From Paenibacillus vini (GTDB lineage: Bacteria > Bacillota > Bacilli > Paenibacillales > Paenibacillaceae): a DNA stretch of 64,000 bases. The DNA is taken from positions 310,001 to 374,000 of the forward strand of contig NZ_BOSL01000001.1 in assembly GCF_018403325.1 (NCBI RefSeq). Reading direction: 5' to 3'. Positions 52,311-60,623 of the stretch are shown here, piece by piece. Position 1 is the first letter of the stretch. Each line of letters begins with the position of its first letter. A program made the translations under genes and the position numbers. The notes under the pieces were generated by a model that was not told where the DNA came from, searched no databases, and saw only the letters and a program-made list of their open reading frames with translations.

Positions 52311-53543
52311 TTACCCATTTTGCGGGGCGGGATTCATGGAGCGGGTGGCCGCTGTGGTCCCGGCGACGTCCTTTTTCTCCAGGGTACGTGCCCAAGCCGT
52401 TAGGAACACGGCGCTAAGGACCATGACCGCTCCGACCCAGGTGGTATGAACAAGCCCGATACGGTCGGTCACGATTCCGCCCAGATAGGCGCCGATGGCA
52501 ATACCCGCATTGAAAGCCGCGATATTGAGCGCGGAAGCCACGTCCTTCGCTTTTGGCGCAAAGCGCTCAGCCAGCAGGACGACGTAAACTTGCAGGCCGG
52601 GAACGTTCATGAAAGCAAACAATCCCATCAGGAAAATGGTGATCAGCCCGGCCGTCTTATACGGAATAGTAAAGGCCAGGATGAACAGCACGAGAGTCTG
52701 AATCGCGAACATATAGAACAAGGCTTTTACCGGCTTCCGGTTGGCGGCCTTGCCTCCGATAACATTGCCGATGGCAATGGCGATTCCGTATATAAGAAGG
52801 ATGACGGCTGCCGTTTCTTCCTTGAATCCGGTTATCTCGTGAAGCAAAGGGGATAAATAGGTAAAGACGACAAAAGTGCCGCCGTACCCCAAGGCAGTAA
52901 TGGAAAAAGCTAGCAGCAATCGTCCGTTGGTAACAAGGTTAAGCTGATCGCGAAGCCGGGTTGGCGTTCCTTTGCGAAGGTTCCCGGAGACGAGGGCCAA
53001 GTTGGCGATGAACGCCAGCACGCCGATCGCTACGATCGCGAGGAAGGCCATACGCCAGCCCCATTGTTGGCCGATCAGGGTTCCGAGCGGGACGCCGGTC
53101 ACGGTCGCTACCGTTAGCCCGGAGAACATGATCGCGATCGCGCTGGCTCTCCGGTTTTCGGGGACGAGGTCGGCGGCAATCGTCGATCCGATGGACATAA
53201 ACACGCCGTGCGCCAAGGCGGATACAATGCGTGCGACAAGCAGCACGCCGATGCTTCCCGCACCGGCAGCCAGGCTGTTACCGGCAATAAAAACGATCAT
53301 GATCCCTAACAGCAGCGTTTTTCGGGAAACGCCGGAGGTCAGGGACGTTAAAATCGGGGCACCGAAGGTCACGCCCAGGGCGTACAATGTTACGGTCAAA
53401 CCTGAGGTCGTAACGGATATATGAAAGTCTTCAGCGATCAGAGGGAGCAGTCCTACACTGATGAACTCGGTGGTGCCGATCGCAAAAGCACTGACGGCTA
53501 AAGCCAGAAGCGCAAGAGTACTGCGTCTTTTTTCTAGATTCAA
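52311..53543 (-). CDS. MFS efflux transporter (DHA1/YdhP-AraJ type)
   Basis: A 410-residue, twelve-segment major facilitator. The opening LALAVSAFAIGTTEFISVGLLPLIA and ENRRASAIAIMFSGLTVATVTGVPLGT are typical of the drug or sugar exporters of the AraJ/YdhP group. It starts at TTG with GGAGGAGTGG upstream. It is divergent from an HxlR-family regulator gene, with candidate operators between them. Confidence 0.92.
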   Translation of the reverse strand: MNLEKRRSTLALLALAVSAFAIGTTEFISVGLLPLIAEDFHISVTTSGLTVTLYALGVTFGAPILTSLTSGVSRKTLLLGIMIVFIAGNSLAAGAGSIGVLLVARIVSALAHGVFMSIGSTIAADLVPENRRASAIAIMFSGLTVATVTGVPLGTLIGQQWGWRMAFLAIVAIGVLAFIANLALVSGNLRKGTPTRLRDQLNLVTNGRLLLAFSITALGYGGTFVVFTYLSPLLHEITGFKEETAAVILLIYGIAIAIGNVIGGKAANRKPVKALFYMFAIQTLVLFILAFTIPYKTAGLITIFLMGLFAFMNVPGLQVYVVLLAERFAPKAKDVASALNIAAFNAGIAIGAYLGGIVTDRIGLVHTTWVGAVMVLSAVFLTAWARTLEKKDVAGTTAATRSMNPAPQNG

Positions 53544-53618
53544 GGTTCCACTCCTCCAAGTTGTATTCGCCGGCCGGCAAGTGTTATTATCATGTATTGA
53601 AACAACATTGAACAGTAC

Positions 53619-53650
53619 GTACTTTAAAGTGATATAGGTACTAAAAAGTG
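53619..53650. promoter_or_regulatory. Direct repeats upstream of the HxlR-type gene
   Basis: GTACTTTAAAGTG (53619-53631) and GTACTAAAAAGTG (53638-53650) are 19 bases apart and differ at two positions. They lie 30-60 bases before the regulator start in the divergent promoter region, so they are candidate binding sites for that regulator. Confidence 0.45.
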
Positions 53651-53680
53651 CCTATTGGATAATCATAGGGAGGCAAAAAC

Positions 53681-54055
53681 ATGGCTGTAGCCAACAAGAA
53701 CAAGAAGTACAACATCTCGGTAGAGGCTACTTTGGAAGTCATCGGGGGAAAATGGAAATGCGTCATCCTCTGCCATTTAACGCACGGTAAGAAAAGAACG
53801 AGCGACTTGAAGCGTCTCATGCCCGCCATTACCCAGAAAATGCTGACCCAGCAGCTCCGGGAGCTGGAGAAGGACGGCATCGTCAACCGGATCAGTTACA
53901 ATGAGGTACCGCCAAGGGTCGAGTACGAGCTTAGCGAATACGGCATGAGTTTGCGAGGAATCCTCGATTCCCTGTGCGCTTGGGGCGAGCGGCATATCAT
54001 CAAGGAATACGGAGACAAATCGGCGATGTTGGAAGAGAGTATTCTGAATCAATAA
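53681..54055 (+). CDS. HxlR-family transcriptional regulator
   Basis: A 124-residue winged-helix protein: VEATLEVIGGKWKCVILCHL, KRTSDLKRLMPAITQKMLTQQLRELEKDGIVNR and VPPRVEYELSEYG. In redox-sensing relatives a Cys precedes the V-E-x-T-L motif; here the residues are YNISVEATL, so that Cys is missing, though two Cys occur in KWKCVILC. GGGAGG precedes the ATG. It probably represses or activates the divergent MFS/reductase genes. Confidence 0.93.
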   Translation: MAVANKNKKYNISVEATLEVIGGKWKCVILCHLTHGKKRTSDLKRLMPAITQKMLTQQLRELEKDGIVNRISYNEVPPRVEYELSEYGMSLRGILDSLCAWGERHIIKEYGDKSAMLEESILNQ

Positions 54056-54105
54056 ACTAATGAGCCGAGATTGCTGGAGAAGCTCAACGCCTGATGCCGA
54101 ATAAA

Positions 54106-54155
54106 AAAACACCGAAGGGACCAATTAGCATTAGCTGGCTCCTCCGGTGTTTTTC
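54106..54155. terminator. Terminator between convergent HxlR and acyltransferase genes
   Basis: AAAAACACCG...CGGTGTTTTTC with inner TTAGC/GCTGG pairing around ATTA and T runs on both sides. Confidence 0.8.
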
Positions 54156-54164
54156 TTTTTGTGC

Positions 54165-55310
54165 TTATTCCGTTTCGTAGGTTACGGTTCCAAAATCCCC
54201 GCATATATCAAGAAAAATTCCGTTCATATCAAATATCTCTTTACCTTCCTCCAGATAACGGAGAACTTGTTTCCTTAATGAGTTGTCGGGCTTGGCATCT
54301 TTTAACTCGGTCAAGTCATTAAATACAAAGTTCCATAAAAAGCGCACCGAACCCGCAGTCGGATAGAGGTAAAACTGCTTTTGGAATTTGACGATATTGC
54401 TGGTCGGCGGCAGCATCTCCCGAAGCTGGGGAGTAAATAACCAGGTGTGACATACCATACCTTTAGACTCAATCTCCGGAAAATGGGCGGCATGAAACTC
54501 TTTGGCTTGCTTGTAGTTGGCCTGTATGGACTCCATATCGAAAGGGGTATTTCTCGGAATGTGGATCTCAAACACGGTATCCCCTTTATCCAGCACCTTG
54601 GTCCATTCCTTCTTTTTGAGCTTAACCTGCTTATTCAAGCCTTTGCCGAGAGGGGTGATGGGATTCCCGATAAAATAATCTTCGGTCTCCCGATATTCCG
54701 TAACGAAACCATCGGTCGTTTTCTCTTTATTACAAACTCCCTGCATATCGCCGTTTGCTCTTAGCTCCATCCCTTCACCGCACAAGAACAAACATGATTT
54801 TTCATTCTCATTGTAAAAGCCTTTAACGACTCCGGAAAATTCCGTCGCCATAAATTGTATTCCGCCCAGCCGGAACATTCTGGCTTCAAGATGCCTCCAG
54901 ATCCATCCGAAGTTTCTAATGGCGTAGTGTCCTAATAAATTATAAGCGTGTTGTACCCATACTCCGATGTCGCTCAGAGTTTCTACCAATAATTGTTCGC
55001 TCAGCCCTCGCTCGGCATACCTTTGTTCAGTAAGAGGCAGTCTTTGCAATGCGGCATGCAGATAGAACAGCGAGGCTTCTTTTCCGAAGATTTCTTCTAC
55101 ATAAGGATCCATAGGCGGTGAATCCCAAGTCGTCGTCCAGTGCCCGCTGTCGATATAATTCTTATAGAACTCCGTATAAATGTCATAAAGTTTCTGATCC
55201 CGGTTTATTTTGTTGGCGATGTCCGCCAAGATTTCAGTTGCCCCTTCAGGCATCAAAATTTTCCGGCAGTACTGTCGGGTTAATTCTTCCGATAATAACA
55301 AAAGTTTCAT
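54165..55310 (-). CDS. GNAT-like acyltransferase-domain protein (NAT_N plus GNAT_C type)
   Basis: A 381-residue protein. The middle part LVETLSDIGVWVQHAYNLLGHYAI and ARMFRLGGIQFM matches the N-terminal module, and VFEIHIPRNTPFDMESIQ, HTWLFTPQLREMLPPTSNIVKF and FLWNFVF match the C-terminal GNAT-like module of proteins annotated as acyltransferases in Firmicutes. No substrate is known. ATG 55310 was chosen because AGAGAGGTG precedes it; a longer frame to 55382 lacks support. Confidence 0.65.
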   Translation of the reverse strand: MKLLLLSEELTRQYCRKILMPEGATEILADIANKINRDQKLYDIYTEFYKNYIDSGHWTTTWDSPPMDPYVEEIFGKEASLFYLHAALQRLPLTEQRYAERGLSEQLLVETLSDIGVWVQHAYNLLGHYAIRNFGWIWRHLEARMFRLGGIQFMATEFSGVVKGFYNENEKSCLFLCGEGMELRANGDMQGVCNKEKTTDGFVTEYRETEDYFIGNPITPLGKGLNKQVKLKKKEWTKVLDKGDTVFEIHIPRNTPFDMESIQANYKQAKEFHAAHFPEIESKGMVCHTWLFTPQLREMLPPTSNIVKFQKQFYLYPTAGSVRFLWNFVFNDLTELKDAKPDNSLRKQVLRYLEEGKEIFDMNGIFLDICGDFGTVTYETE

Positions 55311-55452
55311 AGATGCACACCTCTCTTTATGATGGGAAAAGGATTTAACGGATACCAATATTTTAATACACTTTATAAGCATATCACTGCCGATAAGCCG
55401 ACTATATCATTGTATTTGAACGACTATTTAAGTCAGAATAATTTCGCTGATA

Positions 55453-55490
55453 GCAAAAAGAACCTGGTCTTCCGGACAGGTTCTTTTTAT
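55453..55490. terminator. Terminator after the MarR-family gene
   Basis: AAAAAGAACCTG and CAGGTTCTTTTT form the stem around GTCTTCCGGA, and it overlaps the end of the minus-strand MarR gene. Confidence 0.85.
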
Positions 55491-55924
55491 TGTTTTTGAG
55501 AAAAGACATGACTTTGCAGGACATCCAGCGCCCGGCTGATTTCGCCCAATTGACCGTCCGATAATCCCGCAATCCGCTCCAGAAAACGGCTCTCGATCAC
55601 TTGAAAGGCCTTGTCCATTAAAGCCTGCCCCTCAGGAGACAGACGGATATATTGCACGCGGCGGTCTTCCGCTGAAGTATATTTTTCGCAGAGCGCTTTG
55701 TCTTGAAGCTTCCGGATCTCCCGGCTCGCATTCGGCATGGAGAGATGCTGGCAATCGCTGATTTGGCTTAGGGTGACCGGCTGGCTGACTGCAATATATT
55801 CCAGAATGTCATACTGCACCGGCGTAATGTCCGCAGTCTTCACGTCTTTGGTCATTTCATGCTTCACTTCATGCACGGCTGTCGTAAAACCGACAAATTG
55901 CCGGAATAGCTGATGCTTATCCAC
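55487..55924 (-). CDS. MarR-family transcriptional regulator
   Basis: A 145-residue winged-helix regulator: TPVQYDILEYIAVSQPVTLSQIS, LSMPNASREIRKLQDKALCEK and SAEDRRVQYIRLSPEGQALM (the wing). It starts at GTG 55924, supported by GGAGGGAGGTGATATC. It is divergent from a quinone reductase-like gene, with two operator-like dyads between them, so it most likely represses that gene and itself. Confidence 0.93.
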   Translation of the reverse strand: MDKHQLFRQFVGFTTAVHEVKHEMTKDVKTADITPVQYDILEYIAVSQPVTLSQISDCQHLSMPNASREIRKLQDKALCEKYTSAEDRRVQYIRLSPEGQALMDKAFQVIESRFLERIAGLSDGQLGEISRALDVLQSHVFSQKQ

Positions 55925-55970
55925 GATATCACCTCCCTCCCAAGATAACAGGGTTGTTATCATAAAACAA

Positions 55971-55984
55971 TTATCATTTGACAA
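55971..55984. promoter_or_regulatory. MarR operator candidate 1
   Basis: TTATCA-TT-TGACAA, an imperfect 6-base dyad, differs at one arm base from the second site at 56024. A further partial copy (TTATCATAAAACAA) sits at 55957-55970, next to it. Confidence 0.55.
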
Positions 55985-56023
55985 CTAAACGGCATTCCAT
56001 TTATGATCAGAGATAGCAGATAA

Positions 56024-56037
56024 TTATCAAATGATAA
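56024..56037. promoter_or_regulatory. MarR operator candidate 2
   Basis: TTATCA-AA-TGATAA is a perfect 6-base dyad just before the ribosome site of the oxidoreductase gene. Binding there would block that gene directly. Confidence 0.55.
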
Positions 56038-56055
56038 CTAAAGGGAGTGGCACGC

Positions 56056-56643
56056 ATGAACCTGCTGGTGATTTACACCTATCCGAATCATCGAAGCTTG
56101 AATTATGATTTTCTGCAAAAGGTACTGGAAGGCAGCCGCGAGAATCCTGCGATTTCAGCGGTCCAGGTGCTCGATTTGTATGAGGAAGAGTTTGATCCGG
56201 TGCTCGTGTTCCATGAGCAGAAGCGCAGACGGGATATGCATGCCGATCCGGCTTTGGAAAAATACCGCGCGCAGATTCAATGGGCGGACAAAATCGTATT
56301 CGTATATCCGATTTGGTGGGGCCGCCCCCCGGCTATGCTGCTCGGCTACATCGATAAAATGTTTGCCTCCGGCTTTGCCTACCGGGATAACGGCAAGCTG
56401 CTTCCGGAGGGCCTGCTGAAAGGAAAATCCGCCGTCTGCGTGTCCACGATGAAAGGGCCTGCGCTGTACCCGCTCTACTGGCTTAATAACGCCCATAAAG
56501 TGTTGATGCGCAAGGCCCTGCTTCAATATGTGGGCATCCGCCCGGTTAAATTTTTTGAATTCGGATCGATGGAAAGCCCCCGGGGCCGGCATGAGCAGAA
56601 ACTGCAGCGGGTTTACCGGTATTTTAAGACGGTGGCCAAGTGA
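56056..56643 (+). CDS. NAD(P)H dehydrogenase (quinone), flavodoxin-like fold
   Basis: A 195-residue flavoprotein of the YwrO/MdaB/KefF group: NLLVIYTYPNHRSLN (FMN phosphate site), DLYEEEFDPVL, IVFVYPIWWGRPPAMLLGYIDKMF (quinone reductase signature) and GLLKGKSAVCVST. ATG 56056 follows AAAGGGAGTGG; an earlier GTG at 56047 lies inside that site. It is regulated by the divergent MarR gene in the usual arrangement for quinone detoxification. Confidence 0.92.
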   Translation: MNLLVIYTYPNHRSLNYDFLQKVLEGSRENPAISAVQVLDLYEEEFDPVLVFHEQKRRRDMHADPALEKYRAQIQWADKIVFVYPIWWGRPPAMLLGYIDKMFASGFAYRDNGKLLPEGLLKGKSAVCVSTMKGPALYPLYWLNNAHKVLMRKALLQYVGIRPVKFFEFGSMESPRGRHEQKLQRVYRYFKTVAK

Positions 56644-56764
56644 GAGGGAGATCCGAACGGCTCACTCCTGTAAATATTTTACGGTAATTAAGATTTTATT
56701 TTAATGGTTGTGATAGAATCTTATTAGTGTAAATTATTTCGTCTTTTACTGAGGTGTAAATAGG

Positions 56765-57739
56765 ATGGTTCAAGGGAAAACAACGAATGGTCTCATGCGG
56801 CACTTGCGTGACAATCATGGAATTACCATACAGGGGAGTACGCATAAGCAGCAACTGCTCAATATAGGTTATTACCATGGCTACAAAGGCTATAGGTTCG
56901 TCGGAAATAATACGAATAAAATATCCTATACTCATTTCGACGAAGTGGTGGCAGTATATGAATATGACTCAAATTTAAAGTCGCTATTATACTCTAAAAT
57001 TATGTTTATTGAAACGGCTTTGAAAAACTATACCCTTGAAAGATTGGTTCAAGTCGGCCCGATTGATTTCGAGTACATTTTTTCTAATCTCTTGAATGAT
57101 TACAAAAAGCATGATGTTAAAAGCAAGGAGTATCACAAAAAAATGAAGAGCAGATTAGATCTGAGAGATAAGATATATGGCTCCATTAGCTATAACTTCT
57201 CAGATAAAAAAGCTGTTATTCAACATTTCTTTCATAAAAATGAACCTATCCCGCTCTGGGCGATTTTTGAAGTTATTACCTTGGGGATTTTCGGCTTCTT
57301 TATACAATGTTTAAACATTGATACTCGCATTCTGATTGCTCAGGACCTCGATATTCATAGTACTTCTCATAATCAAAATGGGAGAATCCTCGAGGATATT
57401 ATCTTTTTGATCAAAGATTTGCGAAATGCAATAGCCCATAACGGGGTAGTCTTTGACTGTAGATTTAGTAAAGCGGATGCGCCGGCCAGATTGAAGGAGT
57501 ACCTTCAGCACGAAACAAAGGTAGACAACATTACCTTTCATTCTATTGTAGATTATATTGTTATAGTAGTTTTTATATTAAAAAAGTTAGGGAGCTCCAA
57601 AACTGATTTAAGGAAGCTAATAAGAGCATTCGTTAATGAGTCAGAGATCTTAAGGAGTAAGATCCCTATCCCGGTATATACCTCCATAGTAGGTTCGGAT
57701 TTTAGAAGGAAGATAGGCGCTCTGGGAAATTTTGTTTAG
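56765..57739 (+). CDS. Abi_2 family abortive-infection protein (AbiF/AbiD-like, HEPN)
   Basis: A 324-residue protein of the Abi_2 family: LLNIGYYHGYKGYRF near residues 31-45, VYEYDSNLKSLLYSKIMFIETALKNY, and the HEPN nuclease motif LRNAIAHNG with Arg220-x4-His225. Members halt growth after phage infection; HEPN proteins are usually RNases. The gene is visibly richer in A/T than its neighbours, which suggests transfer. An extended -10 element (TGaTAGAAT, 56711-56719) lies upstream. It is followed by a small structured RNA. Confidence 0.9.
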   Translation: MVQGKTTNGLMRHLRDNHGITIQGSTHKQQLLNIGYYHGYKGYRFVGNNTNKISYTHFDEVVAVYEYDSNLKSLLYSKIMFIETALKNYTLERLVQVGPIDFEYIFSNLLNDYKKHDVKSKEYHKKMKSRLDLRDKIYGSISYNFSDKKAVIQHFFHKNEPIPLWAIFEVITLGIFGFFIQCLNIDTRILIAQDLDIHSTSHNQNGRILEDIIFLIKDLRNAIAHNGVVFDCRFSKADAPARLKEYLQHETKVDNITFHSIVDYIVIVVFILKKLGSSKTDLRKLIRAFVNESEILRSKIPIPVYTSIVGSDFRRKIGALGNFV

Positions 57740-57742
57740 CTG

Positions 57743-57771
57743 TTTACGCATATGGGGAATTGTGGTAGTAT
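57743..57771 (+). promoter_or_regulatory. Promoter of the abiF-type small RNA
   Basis: TTTACG and an extended -10 (TG-G-TAGTAT, 57763-57771) are 17 bases apart. Transcription would start near 57779, just before the RNA hairpins and after the Abi gene stop, so the RNA is made independently of the protein. Confidence 0.55.
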
Positions 57772-57778
57772 ATATTAT

Positions 57779-57847
57779 AACTAATAGCGGTGTTAAGCTT
57801 CGGCTAACACTTAAGGGGATTGGATGCGTCCAATCCTCTTTTAATTT
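57779..57847 (+). ncRNA. Probable abiF RNA, a structured small RNA next to the Abi gene
   Basis: Two consecutive hairpins are visible. The first pairs GTGTTAAGC with GCTAACAC around TTCG (one bulged A, 57790-57810). The second pairs AGGGGATTGGA with TCCAATCCTCTT around TGCG (57814-57840) and runs into TTTTAATTTT as a terminator. A short single-stranded 5' leader and TTAAGG-type linker lie between them. Conserved RNAs of this layout, called the abiF motif, are reported beside abiF genes. Assignment rests on structure and location, not on a covariance search. Confidence 0.7.
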
Positions 57848-57853
57848 TATATA

Positions 57854-57911
57854 GGGAGAGACGCTCGAGGTAACATCCACTCTTAGCGTCTGTACAACCA
57901 TCATCTCTCCC
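57854..57911. repeat. Two-part inverted repeat downstream of the small RNA
   Basis: GGGAGAGACGCT at 57854-57865 can pair with AGCGTC (57885-57890) and, after a 13-base gap, with TCTCTCCC (57904-57911). It is not explained by the Abi gene or by the convergent hydrolase gene and may be a second RNA or a transfer boundary. Confidence 0.4.
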
Positions 57912-58016
57912 GGGATGCCCCCTGTGTACGAGCTCTAACCACCAGGTTTTCGTAAAAACCTTAGAATCAGTTCCTCCCACACGATTCTTCCTCACTGAAC
58001 AGTTAGTCTTTCTAGG

Positions 58017-59126
58017 TTACTCTAACACTCTTCGAGCCGTAACAAACCGCTTCTTCCAAGAGTCGGAGAAATTCTCCAAACGAACGCCGTATTTGACGGA
58101 GTAGGTGTGCAGCAGTTGGCCGTCACCCGCATACATGGCTACGTGACCGATATCGAGTCCCCGCGAATCGAAAAACAGCAGATCCCCCTTTTGAAGATCA
58201 TCCAGGCTGACTTCTTTTCCAACTTTGGCTTGGTCGTAAGAAACTCGTGGGAGTTCAATCGATAGGGTATCCCCGAAAACGCGCTTGACGAACGACGAGC
58301 AGTCGAAGGTTTGCGTCTGTGTCGGCGAGGCGCCAAACTCATATGGCGTGCCCAGATACTTCATGCCGTAGGCGATGAGCTCATCCGCCTGTTTCTCCCG
58401 CAATGCGGTACTGGAGTAGTCGGTATATTTGGGCTTGGCCGAGATGAAGCCGGTCCGGTTATCCTGCGTGCGTACTTCTAACCAGAGCGGGGAGACTTCG
58501 CGAACGACGTGGACCTTCTCTCCGGCGGGCAGCAAATTCTCCGCGGCTTCGCTCTCCGCATCCGGCGCACTGCGCAGGTTGACGCCCCATAGAATACTGG
58601 TTTCATAATTGATCGGGTCAGGGGAAGTGATCATAACGGTCTTTGTGTTGGCTTCCCATTTTACCGTGCTGCCGAGCGCTTCGCTGACAAAACGCAGGGG
58701 AACCAGCGAATAACCGTTCTCAATCCGTCCGGGAACGGTCAGGTCCAGGGCTTTCCCATTCAATTGTGCGGTTTGTTCGCCGATCCGATAGATAAGCTCC
58801 GTGTTATCTTTAGTAGCGGTGACCGTTTTACTGGCTTCTTCCCAAGTCAGTTTAGCGCCTTGGGCTTCAAACAGTCCGCGCATCGGGATGAGCACGGTGC
58901 CGTCTATGAGCAGCGGATTCGTCTCGGGCTGCAGCTGGCGTCCGTCCAAATAGACGGATACGGATACTGGACCGGGTACTGAACCGGTTGCAGGATCAAC
59001 CGATGATTCGGTTATAGGAAGAGTTGTATTTGTAGAGTCCGAGGCCGACGATTCGGCATGAACTGGGGTCGAAGCGAGAAGAGACGCAGCAAGCAAAAGA
59101 AGGATCGTGGCTTTTTGTGTTGTCAT
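58017..59126 (-). CDS. Secreted NlpC/P60 cell-wall hydrolase with copper-amine-oxidase-like and SH3 domains
   Basis: A 369-residue exported enzyme. A signal peptide (residues 1-24, ending PVHA) is followed by a copper amine oxidase N-terminal-like domain (50-165; LIDGTVLIPMRGLFEAQGAKL, SLVPLRFVSEALG). A bacterial SH3 domain (175-235; VNLRSAPDAESEAAENLLPAG) and an NlpC/P60 peptidase with Cys276 (TFDCSSFVKRVF) and His328 (DIGHVAMYAG) complete it. It cleaves peptidoglycan stem peptides. GTG and ATG codons upstream overlap the ribosome site AAGGTG; ATG 59126 is preferred. Confidence 0.92.
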   Translation of the reverse strand: MTTQKATILLLLAASLLASTPVHAESSASDSTNTTLPITESSVDPATGSVPGPVSVSVYLDGRQLQPETNPLLIDGTVLIPMRGLFEAQGAKLTWEEASKTVTATKDNTELIYRIGEQTAQLNGKALDLTVPGRIENGYSLVPLRFVSEALGSTVKWEANTKTVMITSPDPINYETSILWGVNLRSAPDAESEAAENLLPAGEKVHVVREVSPLWLEVRTQDNRTGFISAKPKYTDYSSTALREKQADELIAYGMKYLGTPYEFGASPTQTQTFDCSSFVKRVFGDTLSIELPRVSYDQAKVGKEVSLDDLQKGDLLFFDSRGLDIGHVAMYAGDGQLLHTYSVKYGVRLENFSDSWKKRFVTARRVLE

Positions 59127-59304
59127 ATTTTTCATCACCTTGTCGTTATTTGTTACTTAATTGGACGAATTGGAACGGATATAGTTGTGGTGCTAAATGT
59201 TGGTAACGGTGATTTTTTTCGGTTTGACGGTTCCCTAGCCAAATGTGGGTATTAAATAAGACAATCTGATTTACCAGGATCGAAATGGGCTAGGGGGGAT
59301 GACC

Positions 59305-60138
59305 ATGCAGTGGAAAGGAAGACGTGGAAGCTCGAACGTAGAGGATCGCCGGGGCAAAGGCGGCGGCGCCATGATCGGCGGCGGCATCGGCGGTATCATC
59401 ATTTTGCTGGTGGTGACGCTGCTCGGCGGGGGAAATGCCGGAGACTTGCTGAGTTCGCTGACCTCCGTCGGCTCGGAGACGAGCGCTCCCTACCAGGAGA
59501 CGCAAGAGGAGAAGGAGCTCACCCAGTTTGTCTCCGTGGTGCTGGCGGATACGGAGGACGTGTGGACCGAGCTGTTTAGGGAAGAAGGGCTGGTCTATGA
59601 AAAGCCGACTCTTGTCTTATACACGGACAGCGTCCAATCCGCTTGCGGGACTGCCGGGAAAGCCGTAGGACCTTTTTATTGTCCAGGCGACAAGAAGCTC
59701 TATATTGATCTCAGCTTTTACGATGAGCTGCGGCAGAAGTTTCAGGCTCCGGGCGACTTCGCTATGGCATACGTCATCGCGCATGAGGTAGGCCATCATG
59801 TCCAGACGCTCCTTGGAACGACGGAAAAGCAGATGTCGGGCAGCAAGCGTTCTAACGAGCAGTCCGTCCGGCTGGAGCTGCAAGCCGATTATCTGGCGGG
59901 GGTATGGGCGAATCATGCCAGGGACGATCTGGGAGTGCTGGAGCAGGGAGACTTGGAGGAAGCACTGAACGCAGCGACGGCGGTCGGCGACGATACCCTG
60001 CAGAAGAAGGCTCAGGGCTATGTCGTGCCGGAGAGCTTCACGCACGGAACGTCCGAACAGCGGAAGCGCTGGTTCTATAAGGGCTTTGAGAACGGCACGA
60101 TCGAAGGCGGAGATACGTTCAATGCCAAAACACTTTAA
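59305..60138 (+). CDS. YpfJ-family neutral zinc metallopeptidase
   Basis: A 277-residue membrane-anchored peptidase. A basic N-terminus (MQWKGRRGSSNVEDRRG) precedes one membrane segment (about 27-45) and then the peptidase domain with HEVGHH (His160, Glu161, His164) and ELQADYLAGVWANH carrying the third zinc ligand. ATG 59305 was chosen over 59299, which lies directly on AGGGGGG. The substrate is unknown. It is followed at 75 bases by the spore protein gene. Confidence 0.93.
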   Translation: MQWKGRRGSSNVEDRRGKGGGAMIGGGIGGIIILLVVTLLGGGNAGDLLSSLTSVGSETSAPYQETQEEKELTQFVSVVLADTEDVWTELFREEGLVYEKPTLVLYTDSVQSACGTAGKAVGPFYCPGDKKLYIDLSFYDELRQKFQAPGDFAMAYVIAHEVGHHVQTLLGTTEKQMSGSKRSNEQSVRLELQADYLAGVWANHARDDLGVLEQGDLEEALNAATAVGDDTLQKKAQGYVVPESFTHGTSEQRKRWFYKGFENGTIEGGDTFNAKTL

Positions 60139-60212
60139 AGCAGGGTGTTAAAGAATCAAATTCGACCTTCTTGGGCATGTTAGGTTCAAACAGTCCAAAA
60201 GGAGTGGGCGAA

Positions 60213-60494
60213 ATGTCTAGACGAAACCGAAAATACGCCGTCCCGGGAGCGGAGCGCGGGATGCAGGCGTTTAAAGCGGAAGTGATGCGTCGTGAAGGAT
60301 ATGATGTGGATCCGAACCGGCCGGACGATGTGAAATATGAAGTGGCCAAGGAGCTGGGCGTTCCGCTCCAGCAAGGCGGCAACGGCAACCTGACTACCGA
60401 ATCGGCCGGTCAGATCGGCGGAAAAATCGGCGGATCGATGGTCCGTGAAATGATTCGGCTTGCCCAGCAGCAGCTGGCGGACAGGGAATCTTAG
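60213..60494 (+). CDS. Alpha/beta-type small acid-soluble spore protein
   Basis: A 93-residue DNA-binding spore protein. The germination-protease region YEVAKELGV (about 50-58), followed by LTTESAGQIGGKIGGSMVR and a C-terminal helix, is the SASP signature; the N-terminus is basic. AAAGGAG sits before ATG 60213. It saturates spore DNA and protects it. Its presence shows the organism forms endospores. Confidence 0.93.
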   Translation: MSRRNRKYAVPGAERGMQAFKAEVMRREGYDVDPNRPDDVKYEVAKELGVPLQQGGNGNLTTESAGQIGGKIGGSMVREMIRLAQQQLADRES

Positions 60495-60544
60495 GAATAC
60501 TGTAACCTGCACCTTCATACAGCGGTCTCATATATTTTCACACC

Positions 60545-60592
60545 TAAAAAGCCCATTCTGCTTCGGACATAAACCGTTGCGGGATGGGCTTT
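60545..60592 (-). terminator. Terminator after the tag gene
   Basis: On the minus strand AAAGCCCAT and ATGGGCTTT form the outer stem with an inner loop of about 28 bases, followed by T-rich sequence. It also faces the spore protein gene. Confidence 0.7.
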
Positions 60593-60623
60593 CCATAGCG
60601 TTCAAATGATGTCGATCCTCGGA

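Noticed and set aside
57650-57904. Minus-strand 84-codon frame crossing the small RNA, considered as a type I toxin
   Set aside because: It lacks a membrane-spanning toxin-like segment and has no ribosome site; its sequence is antisense to the RNA hairpins and the end of the Abi gene.
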